A stretch of 64,000 nt of DNA, from contig NZ_JAOYTH010000001.1 in the NCBI RefSeq assembly GCF_025847205.1, forward strand, positions 434,001 to 498,000. The letters run 5' to 3'. Shown in pieces: positions 1 through 10,034 of this stretch (position 1 is the stretch's first letter; every line of letters starts with the position of its first letter). The position numbers and the translations under genes are program-made. The notes under the pieces were generated by a model, which was not told the DNA's origin, searched no databases, and worked only from the letters and a program-made list of their open reading frames with translations. The DNA comes from Pararhizobium sp. YC-54 (lineage in GTDB: Bacteria; Pseudomonadota; Alphaproteobacteria; Rhizobiales; Rhizobiaceae).

Positions 1-1498
1 TGATGACCCGCGGCGCTATAACGGCCGGCAGCGGCTCGATCGCGGCCGCAAGCTCTTCCGCCGTCAGCCCCTCGCCTGCCTTGGTGCCTGCCCGGCCATG
101 GCGCCAGACGCCGGCGGCGGCCGCCTCAAAGGCCGGCATGCCCTGCGCCAGGTGGGCGCCGATGATGCCGGCAAGTGTATCGCCTGATCCGGCTGTCGCC
201 AGCCACGGCGGCGCGTTGGTGTTGATCGCGGCGCGGCCGTCGGGCGATGCGATGACCGTATCGGCGCCCTTGTAGACGATGACGGCATGGCTGCGCCTGG
301 CCGCCGCGATGGCGCGATCGACCTTCGAGAGCGTTTGGTCAGCGTCGATATCGGCAAACAGCCGGGCGAACTCGCCGTCGTGCGGGGTCATGACCAGCCG
401 GGTTTCGCCTCCGGCGAAGGCTGCGAAAAGCGGCGCCGAATCGTCCTTGAAAGCGGTGATCCCGTCGGCATCGAGCACCAAAGCCCTGTCGCTGAGCATC
501 AAGGCGTATTGCCGCGCCTTCTCCATATCGCCAAAACCCGGCCCCAGTACGAAGGCGCTGACGCGTTTATCGGCAAGCCATTGCAACAGCGCGCCGGCAT
601 CGTCGATTTCCTTCAGCATCACAGCGGTCAGATGGGCCGCATTGGCGTCGAGCGCGTCGGATGGGGACACCAGCGTCACCAGCCCGGCGCCGGCCTTCAG
701 TCCGGCTGTCGCCGAAAGCCGTGCCGCCCCGGTTGTGAGCGGTCCGCCCGAGAAAACGGCGAGATGGCCGCGCTTGAATTTATGCGTCGATGGATCAAGG
801 ACGCGCGCCTGTCCGGCCCAGAGATCTGCAGCGTTTTCGCAAAGCCCGCTTGCGTGGCTGCGCAGGATCCGCTCCGGTATACCGATGTCCACAACCTCAA
901 GGCTGCCGCAGAGCGTGCGGCCCGGCAGCAGGATGTGCCCCGGCTTTCGGGCCATGAAGGTGACGGTATGGCTGGCGCGAAAACTCTCGCCCAGCACCTG
1001 CCCGGTGCGGCCGTCAACACCAGATGGCAGGTCCACCGCGATGACCGGGAGTCGCGCTTGCGCGACGGCCTGCATGATCAGAGCCACGTCATTGCCGACC
1101 GGACGGGCGAGGCCTGCGCCAAACACGGCATCGATAACAATATCGCCGGGCTGCGGCCTGTAGGCCGAAAGAGCAGCGGTGCTGTGCGCCCACGCCGCGT
1201 GGGCACGCGCGGCATCGCCTTTGAGACGAGCCGGCTCGCCCAGGCAATGGACGCGGACATCAGCGCCGCTCTGCCGCAAGGCCACTGCTGCGATATAGCC
1301 GTCGCCGCCATTGTTGCCGGGCCCACACAGAACGGCAAACCGCAACGCGTCGGGGTAAAGCCGCAGGGCTGCTGCGGCGACAGCCATGCCGGCGGACGTC
1401 ATCAGTCGAAAACTGTCGATCCCGGACAGCGCTGCATCGCGATCGATCGCAGACATTTCGGCGGGCCTAATGATCACGGTGTCGCGGGTAAATGGCAT
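1..1498 (-). CDS. nnrD: Bifunctional NAD(P)H-hydrate epimerase / ADP-dependent dehydratase (3' end cut by window)
   Basis: Repairs hydrated NADH and NADPH: the N-terminal half epimerises S- and R-NAD(P)HX and the C-terminal half dehydrates the S form with ADP. The reading frame is open from ATG at 1498 to the window edge, 499 codons, which is nearly the full family length of about 500. The N-terminal domain shows GPGNNGGDGYIAA near residue 60, the NnrE nucleotide loop. The C-terminal domain shows the GSGDTLAGIIGAHL motif of NnrD-type kinase-fold dehydratases. Only the last few residues are missing. It is divergent from glnB, an arrangement I recall from rhizobia. An internal ATG 13 codons in is an alternative start. 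Confidence 0.93.
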   Translation of the reverse strand, partial: MPFTRDTVIIRPAEMSAIDRDAALSGIDSFRLMTSAGMAVAAAALRLYPDALRFAVLCGPGNNGGDGYIAAVALRQSGADVRVHCLGEPARLKGDAARAHAAWAHSTAALSAYRPQPGDIVIDAVFGAGLARPVGNDVALIMQAVAQARLPVIAVDLPSGVDGRTGQVLGESFRASHTVTFMARKPGHILLPGRTLCGSLEVVDIGIPERILRSHASGLCENAADLWAGQARVLDPSTHKFKRGHLAVFSGGPLTTGAARLSATAGLKAGAGLVTLVSPSDALDANAAHLTAVMLKEIDDAGALLQWLADKRVSAFVLGPGFGDMEKARQYALMLSDRALVLDADGITAFKDDSAPLFAAFAGGETRLVMTPHDGEFARLFADIDADQTLSKVDRAIAAARRSHAVIVYKGADTVIASPDGRAAINTNAPPWLATAGSGDTLAGIIGAHLAQGMPAFEAAAAGVWRHGRAGTKAGEGLTAEELAAAIEPLPAVIAPRVI

Positions 1499-1664
1499 GA
1501 CGCCAAAATGCCCCCAAGCGGCGGCGGCGGCAAGCCTAAACTATAGGCCGATTTTGTATATTTTTTATGCATTTGCACATATTTGACGCTCAAATTTGAC
1601 GCTTAACGAAGCGCTAAGCGTCAGGAGTTGCGGACAATCCGGTTTCACGCAGAAAAATTCATAA

Positions 1665-2174
<510 letters not shown>

Positions 2175-2234
2175 TCTGCCTGACCGTTCGGTTCGGGTCC
2201 TACCTCGTCATCTCAAAAGAGGGACTTTCAAAAC

Positions 2235-3644
2235 ATGACGACTGCAAATGATATCCTCAAGCAAATCAAGGATAACGACGTCAAGTTCGTTGACCTGCGC
2301 TTCACGGACCCGAAGGGCAAGCTGCATCACCTGACGATGGACGTCGGCTGTGTCGATGAAGACATGTTCGCCGATGGCGTCATGTTCGACGGCTCGTCGA
2401 TCGGCGGCTGGAAGGCCATCAACGAGTCCGACATGGTGCTGATGCCGGATACGGCAACCGTGCACATGGATCCTTTCTTTGCGCAGTCCACGATGGTTAT
2501 CGTCTGCGATATTCTCGATCCGGTCTCCGGCGAAGCCTATAACCGCGATCCGCGCGGCATCGCCAAGAAGGCCGAGGCCTATCTCAAGGCGTCCGGCATC
2601 GGCGACACCGTCTTCGTTGGTCCGGAACCGGAATTCTTCGTGTTTGACGACGTCAAATACAAGGCCGATCCCTACAATACCGGCTTCAAGCTCGATTCTT
2701 CGGAACTGCCATCGAACGACGACACCGACTACGAGACCGGTAACCTCGGCCACCGTCCGCGCGTCAAGGGCGGCTATTTCCCGGTTCCGCCGATCGACAG
2801 CTGCCAGGACATGCGCTCCGAAATGCTGACTGTCCTGACCGAAATGGGCGTCACCGTCGAAAAGCAGCACCACGAAGTGGCCGCTGCCCAGCATGAGCTG
2901 GGTGTCCGGTTCGACACGCTGGTGCGCAATGCCGACAAGGTGCAGATCTACAAATACGTCGTGCACCAGGTCGCTAACGCCTATGGCAAGACGGCAACCT
3001 TCATGCCGAAGCCGATTTTCGGCGACAACGGCTCGGGCATGCACGTCCACCTGTCGATCTGGAAGGACAGCAAGCCGACCTTCGCAGGCGACGAATATGC
3101 CGGCCTTTCGGAAACCTGCCTCTATTTCATCGGCGGCATCATCAAGCACGCCAAATCGATCAACGCCTTTTCCAACCCGACGACGAACTCCTACAAGCGC
3201 CTCGTCCCGGGCTATGAGGCACCGGTTCTGCTCGCTTACTCCGCCCGCAACCGCTCGGCTTCGTGCCGCATTCCGTTCGGCACGGGCCCGAAGTCCAAGC
3301 GCGTCGAAGTCCGATTCCCCGATCCGCTGGCAAATCCCTACCTCGCCTTCGCAGCGATGCTGATGGCCGGCCTCGACGGCATCAAGAACAAGATCCATCC
3401 GGGCAAGGCCATGGACAAGGATCTGTACGACCTGCCGCCGAAGGAATTGAAGAAGATCCCGACCGTCTGCGGCTCGTTGCGCGAAGCGCTGGAAAGCCTC
3501 GACAAGGACCGCAAGTTCCTGACCGCCGGCGGCGTCTTCGACGACGATCAGATCGATTCCTATATCGAACTGAAGATGGTCGAGGTCATGCGCTACGAGA
3601 TGACTCCGCATCCGGTCGAATTCGACATGTACTACTCGGCCTAA
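2235..3644 (+). CDS. glnA: Glutamine synthetase type I
   Basis: Makes glutamine from glutamate, ammonia and ATP as a cytoplasmic dodecamer. The 469 residues match GSI-beta enzymes. The signature FDGSSIGGW lies near residue 51, the ATP-site sequence [14 protein letters not shown] near 259, the glutamate-binding loop NRSASCRIP near 339, and the adenylylation site Tyr398 in DKDLYDLPP, so the enzyme should be controlled by GlnE. A RBS-like GAGGGA precedes the ATG. It follows glnB by 60 bases and is closed by two perfect hairpins (3655-3677 and 3691-3722). Confidence 0.98.
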   Translation: MTTANDILKQIKDNDVKFVDLRFTDPKGKLHHLTMDVGCVDEDMFADGVMFDGSSIGGWKAINESDMVLMPDTATVHMDPFFAQSTMVIVCDILDPVSGEAYNRDPRGIAKKAEAYLKASGIGDTVFVGPEPEFFVFDDVKYKADPYNTGFKLDSSELPSNDDTDYETGNLGHRPRVKGGYFPVPPIDSCQDMRSEMLTVLTEMGVTVEKQHHEVAAAQHELGVRFDTLVRNADKVQIYKYVVHQVANAYGKTATFMPKPIFGDNGSGMHVHLSIWKDSKPTFAGDEYAGLSETCLYFIGGIIKHAKSINAFSNPTTNSYKRLVPGYEAPVLLAYSARNRSASCRIPFGTGPKSKRVEVRFPDPLANPYLAFAAMLMAGLDGIKNKIHPGKAMDKDLYDLPPKELKKIPTVCGSLREALESLDKDRKFLTAGGVFDDDQIDSYIELKMVEVMRYEMTPHPVEFDMYYSA

Positions 3645-3654
3645 CGGCCGGTTT

Positions 3655-3677
3655 CGGACCCGTCTGCGACGGGTCCG
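3655..3677 (+). terminator. Hairpin after glnA
   Basis: Ten-base perfect stem CGGACCCGTC / GACGGGTCCG with a TGC loop, 11 bases after the glnA stop. It lacks a clear T run, so it may stabilise the 3' end rather than terminate; the stronger hairpin follows at 3691. Confidence 0.55.
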
Positions 3678-3690
3678 TCTCAAACAGACA

Positions 3691-3722
3691 AAAGGCCGGC
3701 TTTCACCAGAAAGCCGGCCTTT
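3691..3722. terminator. Bidirectional terminator between glnA and the TAXI gene
   Basis: Thirteen-base perfect inverted repeat AAAGGCCGGCTTT / AAAGCCGGCCTTT with a six-base loop. A-rich and T-rich ends make it work in both directions, as expected between convergent genes. Confidence 0.88.
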
Positions 3723-3740
3723 CGTTTGAAGAGGTTTGCC

Positions 3741-4778
3741 CTATTTCTTCTTCAGCCGCTGCTTCAAGAGATTGAGATATTCCTCGTTGCCATCCGGCTC
3801 TTGGCTCGCGGCTTCCGGCGGCTTGCAGACCGGCTTGTAGTCGAGCGCCATGCCTGCCTTGACGCAGACCCCGACCTGCCAGCCAGGCGGCAGGGCCGTC
3901 AGATCGACATCCTTCCATTTCGGATGGCCGGTTGCCTGCAGCTTGTCGAGATTGTTGAGGATGAGGCTGGAAAACTCCGAGACGGCCTTGCAACTCTCAC
4001 GCTGGTAAGCGTTGCGCTTGATGTCATAGTCATAGGTCATCATCACGGCCTTCACGGCGATCAGATCGACAGGCTCCTTCTGGAAGGCATAGGTTCCGGC
4101 GTCGATGCGTGACGGCGTGTAGGTTGCCAGAAGCGGCGCTTCGGTGATCGGCACGAGATGGAATTTCGCGCCGTCGATCGGGTTGTTCTTGAACAGCGCC
4201 GCCGGGGCGCCTGCCACGTAGAAGAAGGCGTCGATCTCGCCTGCGAGAAGCTTTGGCAAGGCGGCATCCGGATTGAGCGGCACCCGCTCCCCCGTCTTCA
4301 CCTGCAAGATGTCGAGGATCAGCGAAGACGTGAGGAAAGTGCCGCTGTCCTTGACGCCGACGGCAACCTTCTTGCCGGCCAAATCTTCCATGTCCTTGAT
4401 GTCGGTACGGGCGAGAACATGGATTTCCTCGTTATAGAGCGGAAACATGATGCGCACGCCGCGCACCGCCTGCTGCACTTCCGGATCATCGGCCTCGAAC
4501 GTTTTCAGATATTCGAGCACATCGCTCTGGACGATGCCGAACTGGGTATTTTTGCTGTTGCGGACGCCGACGAAGTTCTCAAGCGACCCTGCGGATTCCT
4601 TGACGTTGAGCGTCAGGCCACAGGTCTTGCCGAGGGCTGAGACATCCCGCCCGATCTGGATATAGGTACCCTGCGGCCCACCGGTCATGATGTTCTTTTC
4701 GAATTCGGCAGCCGATACCGGATGGAGCGCCAGCGCCGCAAAGATCGTAGCGGCCACAAAAGCCTGTCGGAACATCAT
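3741..4778 (-). CDS. TAXI-family TRAP transporter solute-binding protein
   Basis: Periplasmic binding protein of the TAXI type, which captures small carboxylates or similar solutes for fused DctQM membrane subunits. The 345-residue product has a signal peptide (about residues 1-23, cut after VSA-A) and the opening motif MTGGPQGTYIQIGRDV typical of the family. The middle carries the DAFFYVAGAPAALF segment. No TRAP membrane subunit lies nearby, so it is an orphan here. The next gene upstream in the same direction is a coiled-coil membrane protein ending 45 bases before it, which suggests cotranscription. The substrate is unknown. Confidence 0.88.
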   Translation of the reverse strand: MMFRQAFVAATIFAALALHPVSAAEFEKNIMTGGPQGTYIQIGRDVSALGKTCGLTLNVKESAGSLENFVGVRNSKNTQFGIVQSDVLEYLKTFEADDPEVQQAVRGVRIMFPLYNEEIHVLARTDIKDMEDLAGKKVAVGVKDSGTFLTSSLILDILQVKTGERVPLNPDAALPKLLAGEIDAFFYVAGAPAALFKNNPIDGAKFHLVPITEAPLLATYTPSRIDAGTYAFQKEPVDLIAVKAVMMTYDYDIKRNAYQRESCKAVSEFSSLILNNLDKLQATGHPKWKDVDLTALPPGWQVGVCVKAGMALDYKPVCKPPEAASQEPDGNEEYLNLLKQRLKKK

Positions 4779-4823
4779 GTTTTCTCCACTTAAGGCGCCC
4801 GCCAGGCAGGCGGATGCCGGTTG

Positions 4824-5867
4824 TCAGCAATCACTTTTAAAATCGCGCATCAGATTGCGCATCAGGATCAGCGGCACTTTGTCAAAGACGCTTTCAAGCG
4901 CATCGGTAACGCAGGCGCCTGACGCCAACTGGTCTTTCAGGCGTTGCTTTTTCTCGTCGTCCAGAAAGCCCACGCCGCGCGTCGTACCAATGATCCTGTC
5001 CACCATCAGCCGGTCACGTGGTACCAATCCCGCGCCCGGAACCGGCTGGCCGGCTTCGGATACCGGCTTGTCGATGACCAGCGTATCAGATGGCGTTTCG
5101 GCGGCATTTCGGGCAGCGGCTTTCGCCTGATCCTCAAGCTGCTTCTGCAATGTTTCGACTTTCAGGCGTTCTTCACCGAGGCTTTGTTCCAGCCTCTGGA
5201 TCTGAACATCACGCGCCAGATCAAGCGCTGATTTGAATGTCGGAGGCTTTTTTTCGGCGTCCGTCACCTTCTGCTCCAGGGCCTTTCGCGCGGCAACCGT
5301 ATCGGCCGTTGCCCTCTCGATGGCCGCCTTCAGGCCGGTTATCTGCTTGTTCAGCGCAAGCTTGTCGGCGCCAAGATTTTGCGCTTGCGTCCGGGCATCG
5401 GCAGCATCGGTCTTGGCCGCAATCAGCTGATCGTTGAGCCTGGCAATCGTTGCCGTGAAATCAGCGGCAGCAGATTTCGCTGCGGTCTTTTCGGTTGAAA
5501 GCAGTTTTTCAAGCGCGGAAATATCTGCGTCGCGCTTGTCGAGGAGCCGGGTGAGCTTCGGGACCTCATTCAGCTTCAGCTCGGCATAGTCCTTCTCCAG
5601 TTCTTCGGCCCAGTTTCCGGAATTCTTTTTGAGGTTGATGAGATCGCTATTGGCCTTGTCTTTCTCCGCCGTGACTTCGCCCAGTTCGGCTGTCAGCGAA
5701 GCCGTCTCGGCCTTCAGTGCGGCAATTTCCGTCTGCATCGTCTGCCGGGCAAACCAGAAATAGCCGCCAGCGGCAATCAGCACGACGCAAAGCACAGCCT
5801 GCAGCACGAGGCCGGACGGGCTGCGGCCGCGTGTCACCTGATGGTCCCTACCCCACTGATTGCTCAT
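4824..5867 (-). CDS. Membrane-anchored coiled-coil protein of unknown function
   Basis: I do not recognise a named family. The 347-residue product has one N-terminal transmembrane segment (about residues 19-40). A long Ala/Lys/Glu-rich region with heptad character follows to about residue 260, and then a conserved-looking tail with two or three cysteines ending in KSDC. The frame is open further upstream to 5939, but ATG 5867 (MSNQWGRD) puts the membrane anchor at a normal place. Topology suggests a cytoplasmic N terminus and a periplasmic coiled coil. It probably shares a transcript with the TAXI binding protein downstream, hinting at a joint role in the envelope. Confidence 0.75.
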   Translation of the reverse strand: MSNQWGRDHQVTRGRSPSGLVLQAVLCVVLIAAGGYFWFARQTMQTEIAALKAETASLTAELGEVTAEKDKANSDLINLKKNSGNWAEELEKDYAELKLNEVPKLTRLLDKRDADISALEKLLSTEKTAAKSAAADFTATIARLNDQLIAAKTDAADARTQAQNLGADKLALNKQITGLKAAIERATADTVAARKALEQKVTDAEKKPPTFKSALDLARDVQIQRLEQSLGEERLKVETLQKQLEDQAKAAARNAAETPSDTLVIDKPVSEAGQPVPGAGLVPRDRLMVDRIIGTTRGVGFLDDEKKQRLKDQLASGACVTDALESVFDKVPLILMRNLMRDFKSDC

Positions 5868-6051
5868 GCCATATCCGCTGCCGAAGAACGCCTCCCATGT
5901 GAGGTACGATGATTTCCCCGGAGAGGCAAGCAACCGCATCGAGCGATGCTGTCTGTGGCGATCCGCGCTGCTGCGCGCCCATGTCCTGCCTGGGTTTGGC
6001 TATTGATGTTTGATGAAGAACCACCACATATTACAGCGAAAGGAACCTAAC

Positions 6052-6384
6052 ATGCTGAAACAAAGAGACGCAAAATTTCAGATTGGACAGGTTGTTCGCC
6101 ATCGCGTGTTTCCATTCCGCGGCGTTATATTCGACGTCGATCCGGAATATGCCAACACCGAGGAATGGTGGAATTCAATTCCCGCTGAAGTCCGCCCGAC
6201 CCGGGACCAGCCGTTTTACCATCTGCTCGCGGAGAACGAGGAAACGGAATATGTCGCTTATGTCTCCGAGCAGAACCTCGTTTCGGATGAAAGCGGCAAG
6301 CCGGTGCGTCATTCGCAGGTGAACGCCTTCTTCGATCCGGAGACCGGCGGGCAGTATAAGCCGAAAGCGGTTGTCCAGCACTGA
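6052..6384 (+). CDS. hspQ: Heat shock protein HspQ
   Basis: Small hemimethylated-DNA-binding/YccV-fold protein, known in enterics as a Lon adaptor and DnaA stability factor. The 110-residue product shows QIGQVVRHRVFPFRGVIFDVDPEY near the N terminus and QPFYHLLAEN...YVSEQNLV in the middle, both family hallmarks. ATG 6052 is chosen because AAAGGA lies seven bases before it; the frame is open upstream to 6010. It stands alone, divergent from the coiled-coil gene, and ends at a strong hairpin. No clear heat-shock promoter was found. Confidence 0.93.
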   Translation: MLKQRDAKFQIGQVVRHRVFPFRGVIFDVDPEYANTEEWWNSIPAEVRPTRDQPFYHLLAENEETEYVAYVSEQNLVSDESGKPVRHSQVNAFFDPETGGQYKPKAVVQH

Positions 6385-6420
6385 GAACAACCATCGATGA
6401 TGGTTGTGGCCTAAAATGCG

Positions 6421-6454
6421 AAAAGCCGCCGCGAGATGATCGCGGCGGCTTTTT
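6421..6454. terminator. Bidirectional terminator between hspQ and ialB-like gene
   Basis: Fourteen-base perfect stem AAAAGCCGCCGCGA / TCGCGGCGGCTTTT with a five-base loop and T run, between two convergent genes. Confidence 0.9.
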
Positions 6455-6475
6455 GTTTGATGAGACAGGCAATAA

Positions 6476-7105
6476 TCAGTTCGCCTTGGCGGCCTTCTGG
6501 GCTTCTTCAAGCTTCTTGCGAGCGTCCTCGGCCTTCTTTTGCATTTCTTCCTGCAGCAGGCGCTGGCGCTCTTCGAGCTTGGACTGCTCGATCGGCTCGC
6601 CGTCGAAGACACCGGTGAAGCCACCGAGCGAAATCTTGATCGGGTTCGGCGCGCGCTGGAAGTTGACCGATGTGAAGACCACTTCGCCGCCCTTCTTCAG
6701 GCTGGCAAGAACGGCATCGCTGAGCGGCACTTCGGCAACGCACTTGTCAGGCATGCAGATGGCGTAGTCGAGCTTGGCACCCTTTCCGCCATCGATCTGC
6801 ATCTGGATGCCGGGCGGAATGAGGCGTGCCGACGGAACCGAAACCTGCAGAACCTTGCGGTTGACCTTGCCCTGAACGCTGATCAAGCCAATGGCGGTGA
6901 TCAGCTGACCGTTGCTGGCCGTCAACAGGTTCTGCACGATGCAGACATCGTTGTCTTCCTGCTTGGTGCAGACCTTGAACCAGCCCTGCGGCGGACGGCC
7001 GGCAGCCTGCTGTGCGAAAGACGCGGACGGCAGAGCGGCAACGGCGACAGCGCCGGCGAATGCCGACAAGGCAGCCTTTTTGGTGAAGTTCGACTTGAAG
7101 ATCAT
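6476..7105 (-). CDS. Invasion-associated locus B family protein
   Basis: Exported protein of the IalB family, first linked to host-cell invasion in Bartonella and common in free-living rhizobia, where its role is unclear. The 209-residue product has a signal peptide to about residue 31 (ASFA-QQ), the WFKVCTKQEDNDVCIVQN segment with paired cysteines, and a second cysteine pair region around DYAICMPDKCVAEVPL. The last 40 residues are a Lys/Glu/Ala-rich helix that may form a coiled coil. It is monocistronic, convergent with hspQ and divergent from the peptide-binding protein gene. Confidence 0.9.
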   Translation of the reverse strand: MIFKSNFTKKAALSAFAGAVAVAALPSASFAQQAAGRPPQGWFKVCTKQEDNDVCIVQNLLTASNGQLITAIGLISVQGKVNRKVLQVSVPSARLIPPGIQMQIDGGKGAKLDYAICMPDKCVAEVPLSDAVLASLKKGGEVVFTSVNFQRAPNPIKISLGGFTGVFDGEPIEQSKLEERQRLLQEEMQKKAEDARKKLEEAQKAAKAN

Positions 7106-7391
7106 AATGATATCCGTCTCCTGAATTCCGGTGTCTGAGCAGTCCTAAAGACGCTCGTGATCAATGGTCAGCTGCCCGCTCTCCTGTTGGGCAAATGAGG
7201 CAATTGCATGACCCTCGTCTCCGGGAACACCTGTTACAGCGAGCAGCGATAGATATCCAGCCTCTCCGCCATTTTTTTGCATTCGGTCTTGGGGGCCGGC
7301 ACCGGCTTTTAATACCATCTGCCGGTTGGAAATGCTGGTCAACGTGATAATTTGCCCTGATTCACAGGTCGACGACAGCAGGAGGCGGGCT

Positions 7392-9206
7392 TTGCGCGCA
7401 TTGTTTTTGGGTTTGATTTCGTTGCTGGCGACGCTTGGCACCGGTGTAACGGCACAGGCAGAACCGGTTCACGGCATCGCCATGCATGGCCAACCCGCCC
7501 TGCCTGCCGATTTCAAGAACTTCCCTTACGTCAAGCCGGACGTGAAGAAGGGCGGCCGCGTCTCCTACGGCGTCGTCGGTACGTTCGACAGTCTCAACCC
7601 GTTCATCCTGAAGAGCATGCGCACCACGGCGCGCGGCATGCTTGATCCGGAATACGGCAATCTCATCTATGATTCGCTGATGCAGCGCTCCCGCGACGAG
7701 GCCTTTTCGCTCTACGGCCTGCTGGCCGAGACGGTCGAGTGGGATGACGACCGCACCTTCATCCAGTTCAACCTCAACCCCAAGGCCAAATGGGCCGATG
7801 GCCAGCCGGTGACGCCCGAGGACGTCATCTTCACCTTCGAGCTGTTTCGCGACAAGGGCCGTGTCCCGTTCAGCACGCGGCTGGCAAAGGTCGAAAAGAT
7901 GGAGAAGGTCGGCGATCGCAGTGTCCGCTTTACCTTCAACGACCAGGCCGACCGCGAGTTTCCGCTGTTGATCGCCATGACGCCGATCCTACCAAAGCAC
8001 GCGACCGATGCGGCGACGTTCGACCAGACATCGCTGAAATTCCCGCTTGGATCGGGGCCTTATCGTGTCGCCGAGGTCAAGCCCGGCGAGCGGATCGTCT
8101 ACAAGCGCAACCCGGACTACTGGGCAAAGGATCTGCCAACGAAAATCGGCTTCGACAATTACGACGAGATTTCCGTCGAATATTTCCTGCAGGACAACTC
8201 CCTGTTCGAGGCCTTCAAGAAGGGCGAGATCGATATCTATCCGGAAGGCAGCCCGACGAAATGGTCACGCAGCTATAATTTCCCCGCTGTTCTCTCAGGC
8301 AAGGTGATCAAGGACACGTTCACGCCGAAGACGCCGTCCGGCATGCTCGGCTTCGTCTTCAATACCCGCCGGCCGATGTTCGAGAACCCGAAGCTGCGTC
8401 AGGGCCTGGCGCTGGTCTTCGATTTCGAATGGGTCAACAAGAACCTGTTCGACAATGCCTATACCCGCACGCAGAGCTTCTGGCAGAATTCGGGTCTGTC
8501 CTATCTCGGCGTTGCCGCCGACGACCGCGAACTGGGGATTTTGGGCGACATCAGGAACCGCATCAATCCGTCGGTTCTCGACGGAAGTTATCGCCTGCCG
8601 GTTACGGATGCCACGGGACGCGACCGCAATGTGCTGCGTGAAGCCGTGACGCTGTTGCGTGAAGCCGGGTACGGTATCAAGGACGGCAAGATGATCAACG
8701 ACAAGGGCACGCCGCTTTCCTTCGAAATCATGACCCAGAATGAGGGACAGGAAAAACTGGCACTCGCCTACCAACGGTTCCTCGCGGCACTCGGCATCAC
8801 AGCGACGGTGCGCACGGTCGATGATTCGCAATATCAGCAACGAAGCCAGTCCTTCGACTATGATGTCATCATGAAGTCGTTCCCGTCCTCGCTGTCGCCG
8901 GGGATCGAGCAGATTTCCTATTGGGGCTCGCAATCGCGCGATCAGCAGGGCAGCTCGAATTTTGCCGGGGTCGCCGACAAGGATGTCGATACGCTGGTCA
9001 GCGCCATCCTGCGCGCTGTCAGCGTCGAAGACTTTACCGCGGCGGTGCGGGCGCATGATCGCCTGCTCGTCTCCAACTTCTATCTCGTGCCGCTTTATCA
9101 TGTCGGTTCGCAATGGGTCGCCCGCGAAAAGCACATTGGCCGCCCGGGCGTCGTGCCGCTTTATGGCTACCAGCTGCCGGCGTGGTGGGATGAAACGGTG
9201 CAGTGA
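7392..9206 (+). CDS. Family 5 extracellular peptide-binding protein (YejA-like)
   Basis: Periplasmic binding protein of an oligopeptide ABC importer. After the signal peptide the mature protein opens with EPVHGIAMHGQPALPADFKNFPY, the pattern of YejA-like binders that take up microcin-type and other peptides. The frame is open from 7326, but I choose TTG 7392. An AGGAGG ribosome site at 7380-7385 sits six bases before it, and the resulting N terminus MRALFLGLISLLATLG is a clean 23-residue signal sequence. The product is then 604 residues. No permease or ATPase genes adjoin it, so partners must lie elsewhere. Confidence 0.88.
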   Translation: MRALFLGLISLLATLGTGVTAQAEPVHGIAMHGQPALPADFKNFPYVKPDVKKGGRVSYGVVGTFDSLNPFILKSMRTTARGMLDPEYGNLIYDSLMQRSRDEAFSLYGLLAETVEWDDDRTFIQFNLNPKAKWADGQPVTPEDVIFTFELFRDKGRVPFSTRLAKVEKMEKVGDRSVRFTFNDQADREFPLLIAMTPILPKHATDAATFDQTSLKFPLGSGPYRVAEVKPGERIVYKRNPDYWAKDLPTKIGFDNYDEISVEYFLQDNSLFEAFKKGEIDIYPEGSPTKWSRSYNFPAVLSGKVIKDTFTPKTPSGMLGFVFNTRRPMFENPKLRQGLALVFDFEWVNKNLFDNAYTRTQSFWQNSGLSYLGVAADDRELGILGDIRNRINPSVLDGSYRLPVTDATGRDRNVLREAVTLLREAGYGIKDGKMINDKGTPLSFEIMTQNEGQEKLALAYQRFLAALGITATVRTVDDSQYQQRSQSFDYDVIMKSFPSSLSPGIEQISYWGSQSRDQQGSSNFAGVADKDVDTLVSAILRAVSVEDFTAAVRAHDRLLVSNFYLVPLYHVGSQWVAREKHIGRPGVVPLYGYQLPAWWDETVQ

Positions 9207-9306
9207 GGCGGAATGGATGGCGGTATACTTTTGGTAACGCATTGAAAGCGCAAACCGGGACGCCTATGTCGCTGATCAACGATTGTCAGCGTAAGGAGCA
9301 AGCGCC

Positions 9307-9972
9307 ATGAACCATGTCAATATCGATGTCATCTCCGACGTCGTCTGCCCCTGGTGCTATCTCGGCAAGGCGAGGCTCGATCAGGCGATTGCCAATGTCG
9401 CCGGCGATGTTCTGGTGACGGTGAACTGGCGGCCGTATCAGCTCAATCCGGACCTGCCACCGGAAGGCATCGATCACAAGGCGCACCTTGCTGCCAAGCT
9501 CGGCGGTGAGGCGGCGGTCGAACGCGCGCATGAAATGCTGACCGGGCTTGGCCACGAGGACGGCATCGCGTTCGATTTCGACGCCGTCAAGATCAGCCCC
9601 AATACGCTCGATGCACACCGGCTGCTGCGCTGGGCACTGACAGAGGGGCCGGATGCGCAGAGCGAAGTGGCCTCGCTGCTGTTCAAGGCGAATTTCGAAG
9701 AGGGCCGCAATGTCGGCGACCACGCGGTCTTGCTCAATATCGCGGAAGAGGCCGGGCTCGATCGCAGCGTCATCGCAGCGCTGCTTGCCTCGGATGCCGA
9801 CAAGGATGCCGTTTCAGGCGAGATTGAAACGGCGCGGGACATGGGCGTCACCGGCGTTCCCTGCTTCATCATCGACGGCAAGTATGCCGTCATGGGGGCG
9901 CAATCGGTCGATGTCCTGACCGGAGCCTTGAACGATATCGCCAAGATGAAAGATACGTCCCAGATCAATTGA
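9307..9972 (+). CDS. DsbA-family oxidoreductase, FrnE-like
   Basis: Thioredoxin-fold dithiol oxidoreductase of the FrnE/2-hydroxychromene isomerase type, cytoplasmic because no signal peptide is present. The 221-residue product has the active-site pair in VVCPWCYLGK near residue 12 and the cis-proline loop region GVTGVPCFIIDGKYAVMGAQ near 180. GGAGCAAGCG precedes the ATG. It follows the peptide-binding gene by 100 bases and ends at a strong bidirectional hairpin shared with mfd. The physiological substrate is unknown; related proteins act in oxidative-stress tolerance. Confidence 0.9.
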   Translation: MNHVNIDVISDVVCPWCYLGKARLDQAIANVAGDVLVTVNWRPYQLNPDLPPEGIDHKAHLAAKLGGEAAVERAHEMLTGLGHEDGIAFDFDAVKISPNTLDAHRLLRWALTEGPDAQSEVASLLFKANFEEGRNVGDHAVLLNIAEEAGLDRSVIAALLASDADKDAVSGEIETARDMGVTGVPCFIIDGKYAVMGAQSVDVLTGALNDIAKMKDTSQIN

Positions 9973-9994
9973 GGCGGGAATAACCGATAACGTC

Positions 9995-10026
9995 AAAAAG
10001 CCGCGCGAAATTCCGCGCGGCTTTTT
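9995..10026. terminator. Bidirectional terminator between frnE-like gene and mfd
   Basis: Thirteen-base perfect stem AAAAAGCCGCGCG / CGCGCGGCTTTTT with a six-base loop, flanked by A and T runs and lying between convergent genes. Confidence 0.92.
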
Positions 10027-10034
10027 GTTTGCAG

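Noticed and set aside
2208..3683. A 491-codon minus-strand frame opposite glnA
   Set aside because: Antisense shadow of glutamine synthetase; composition typical of complementary strands of GC-rich genes.
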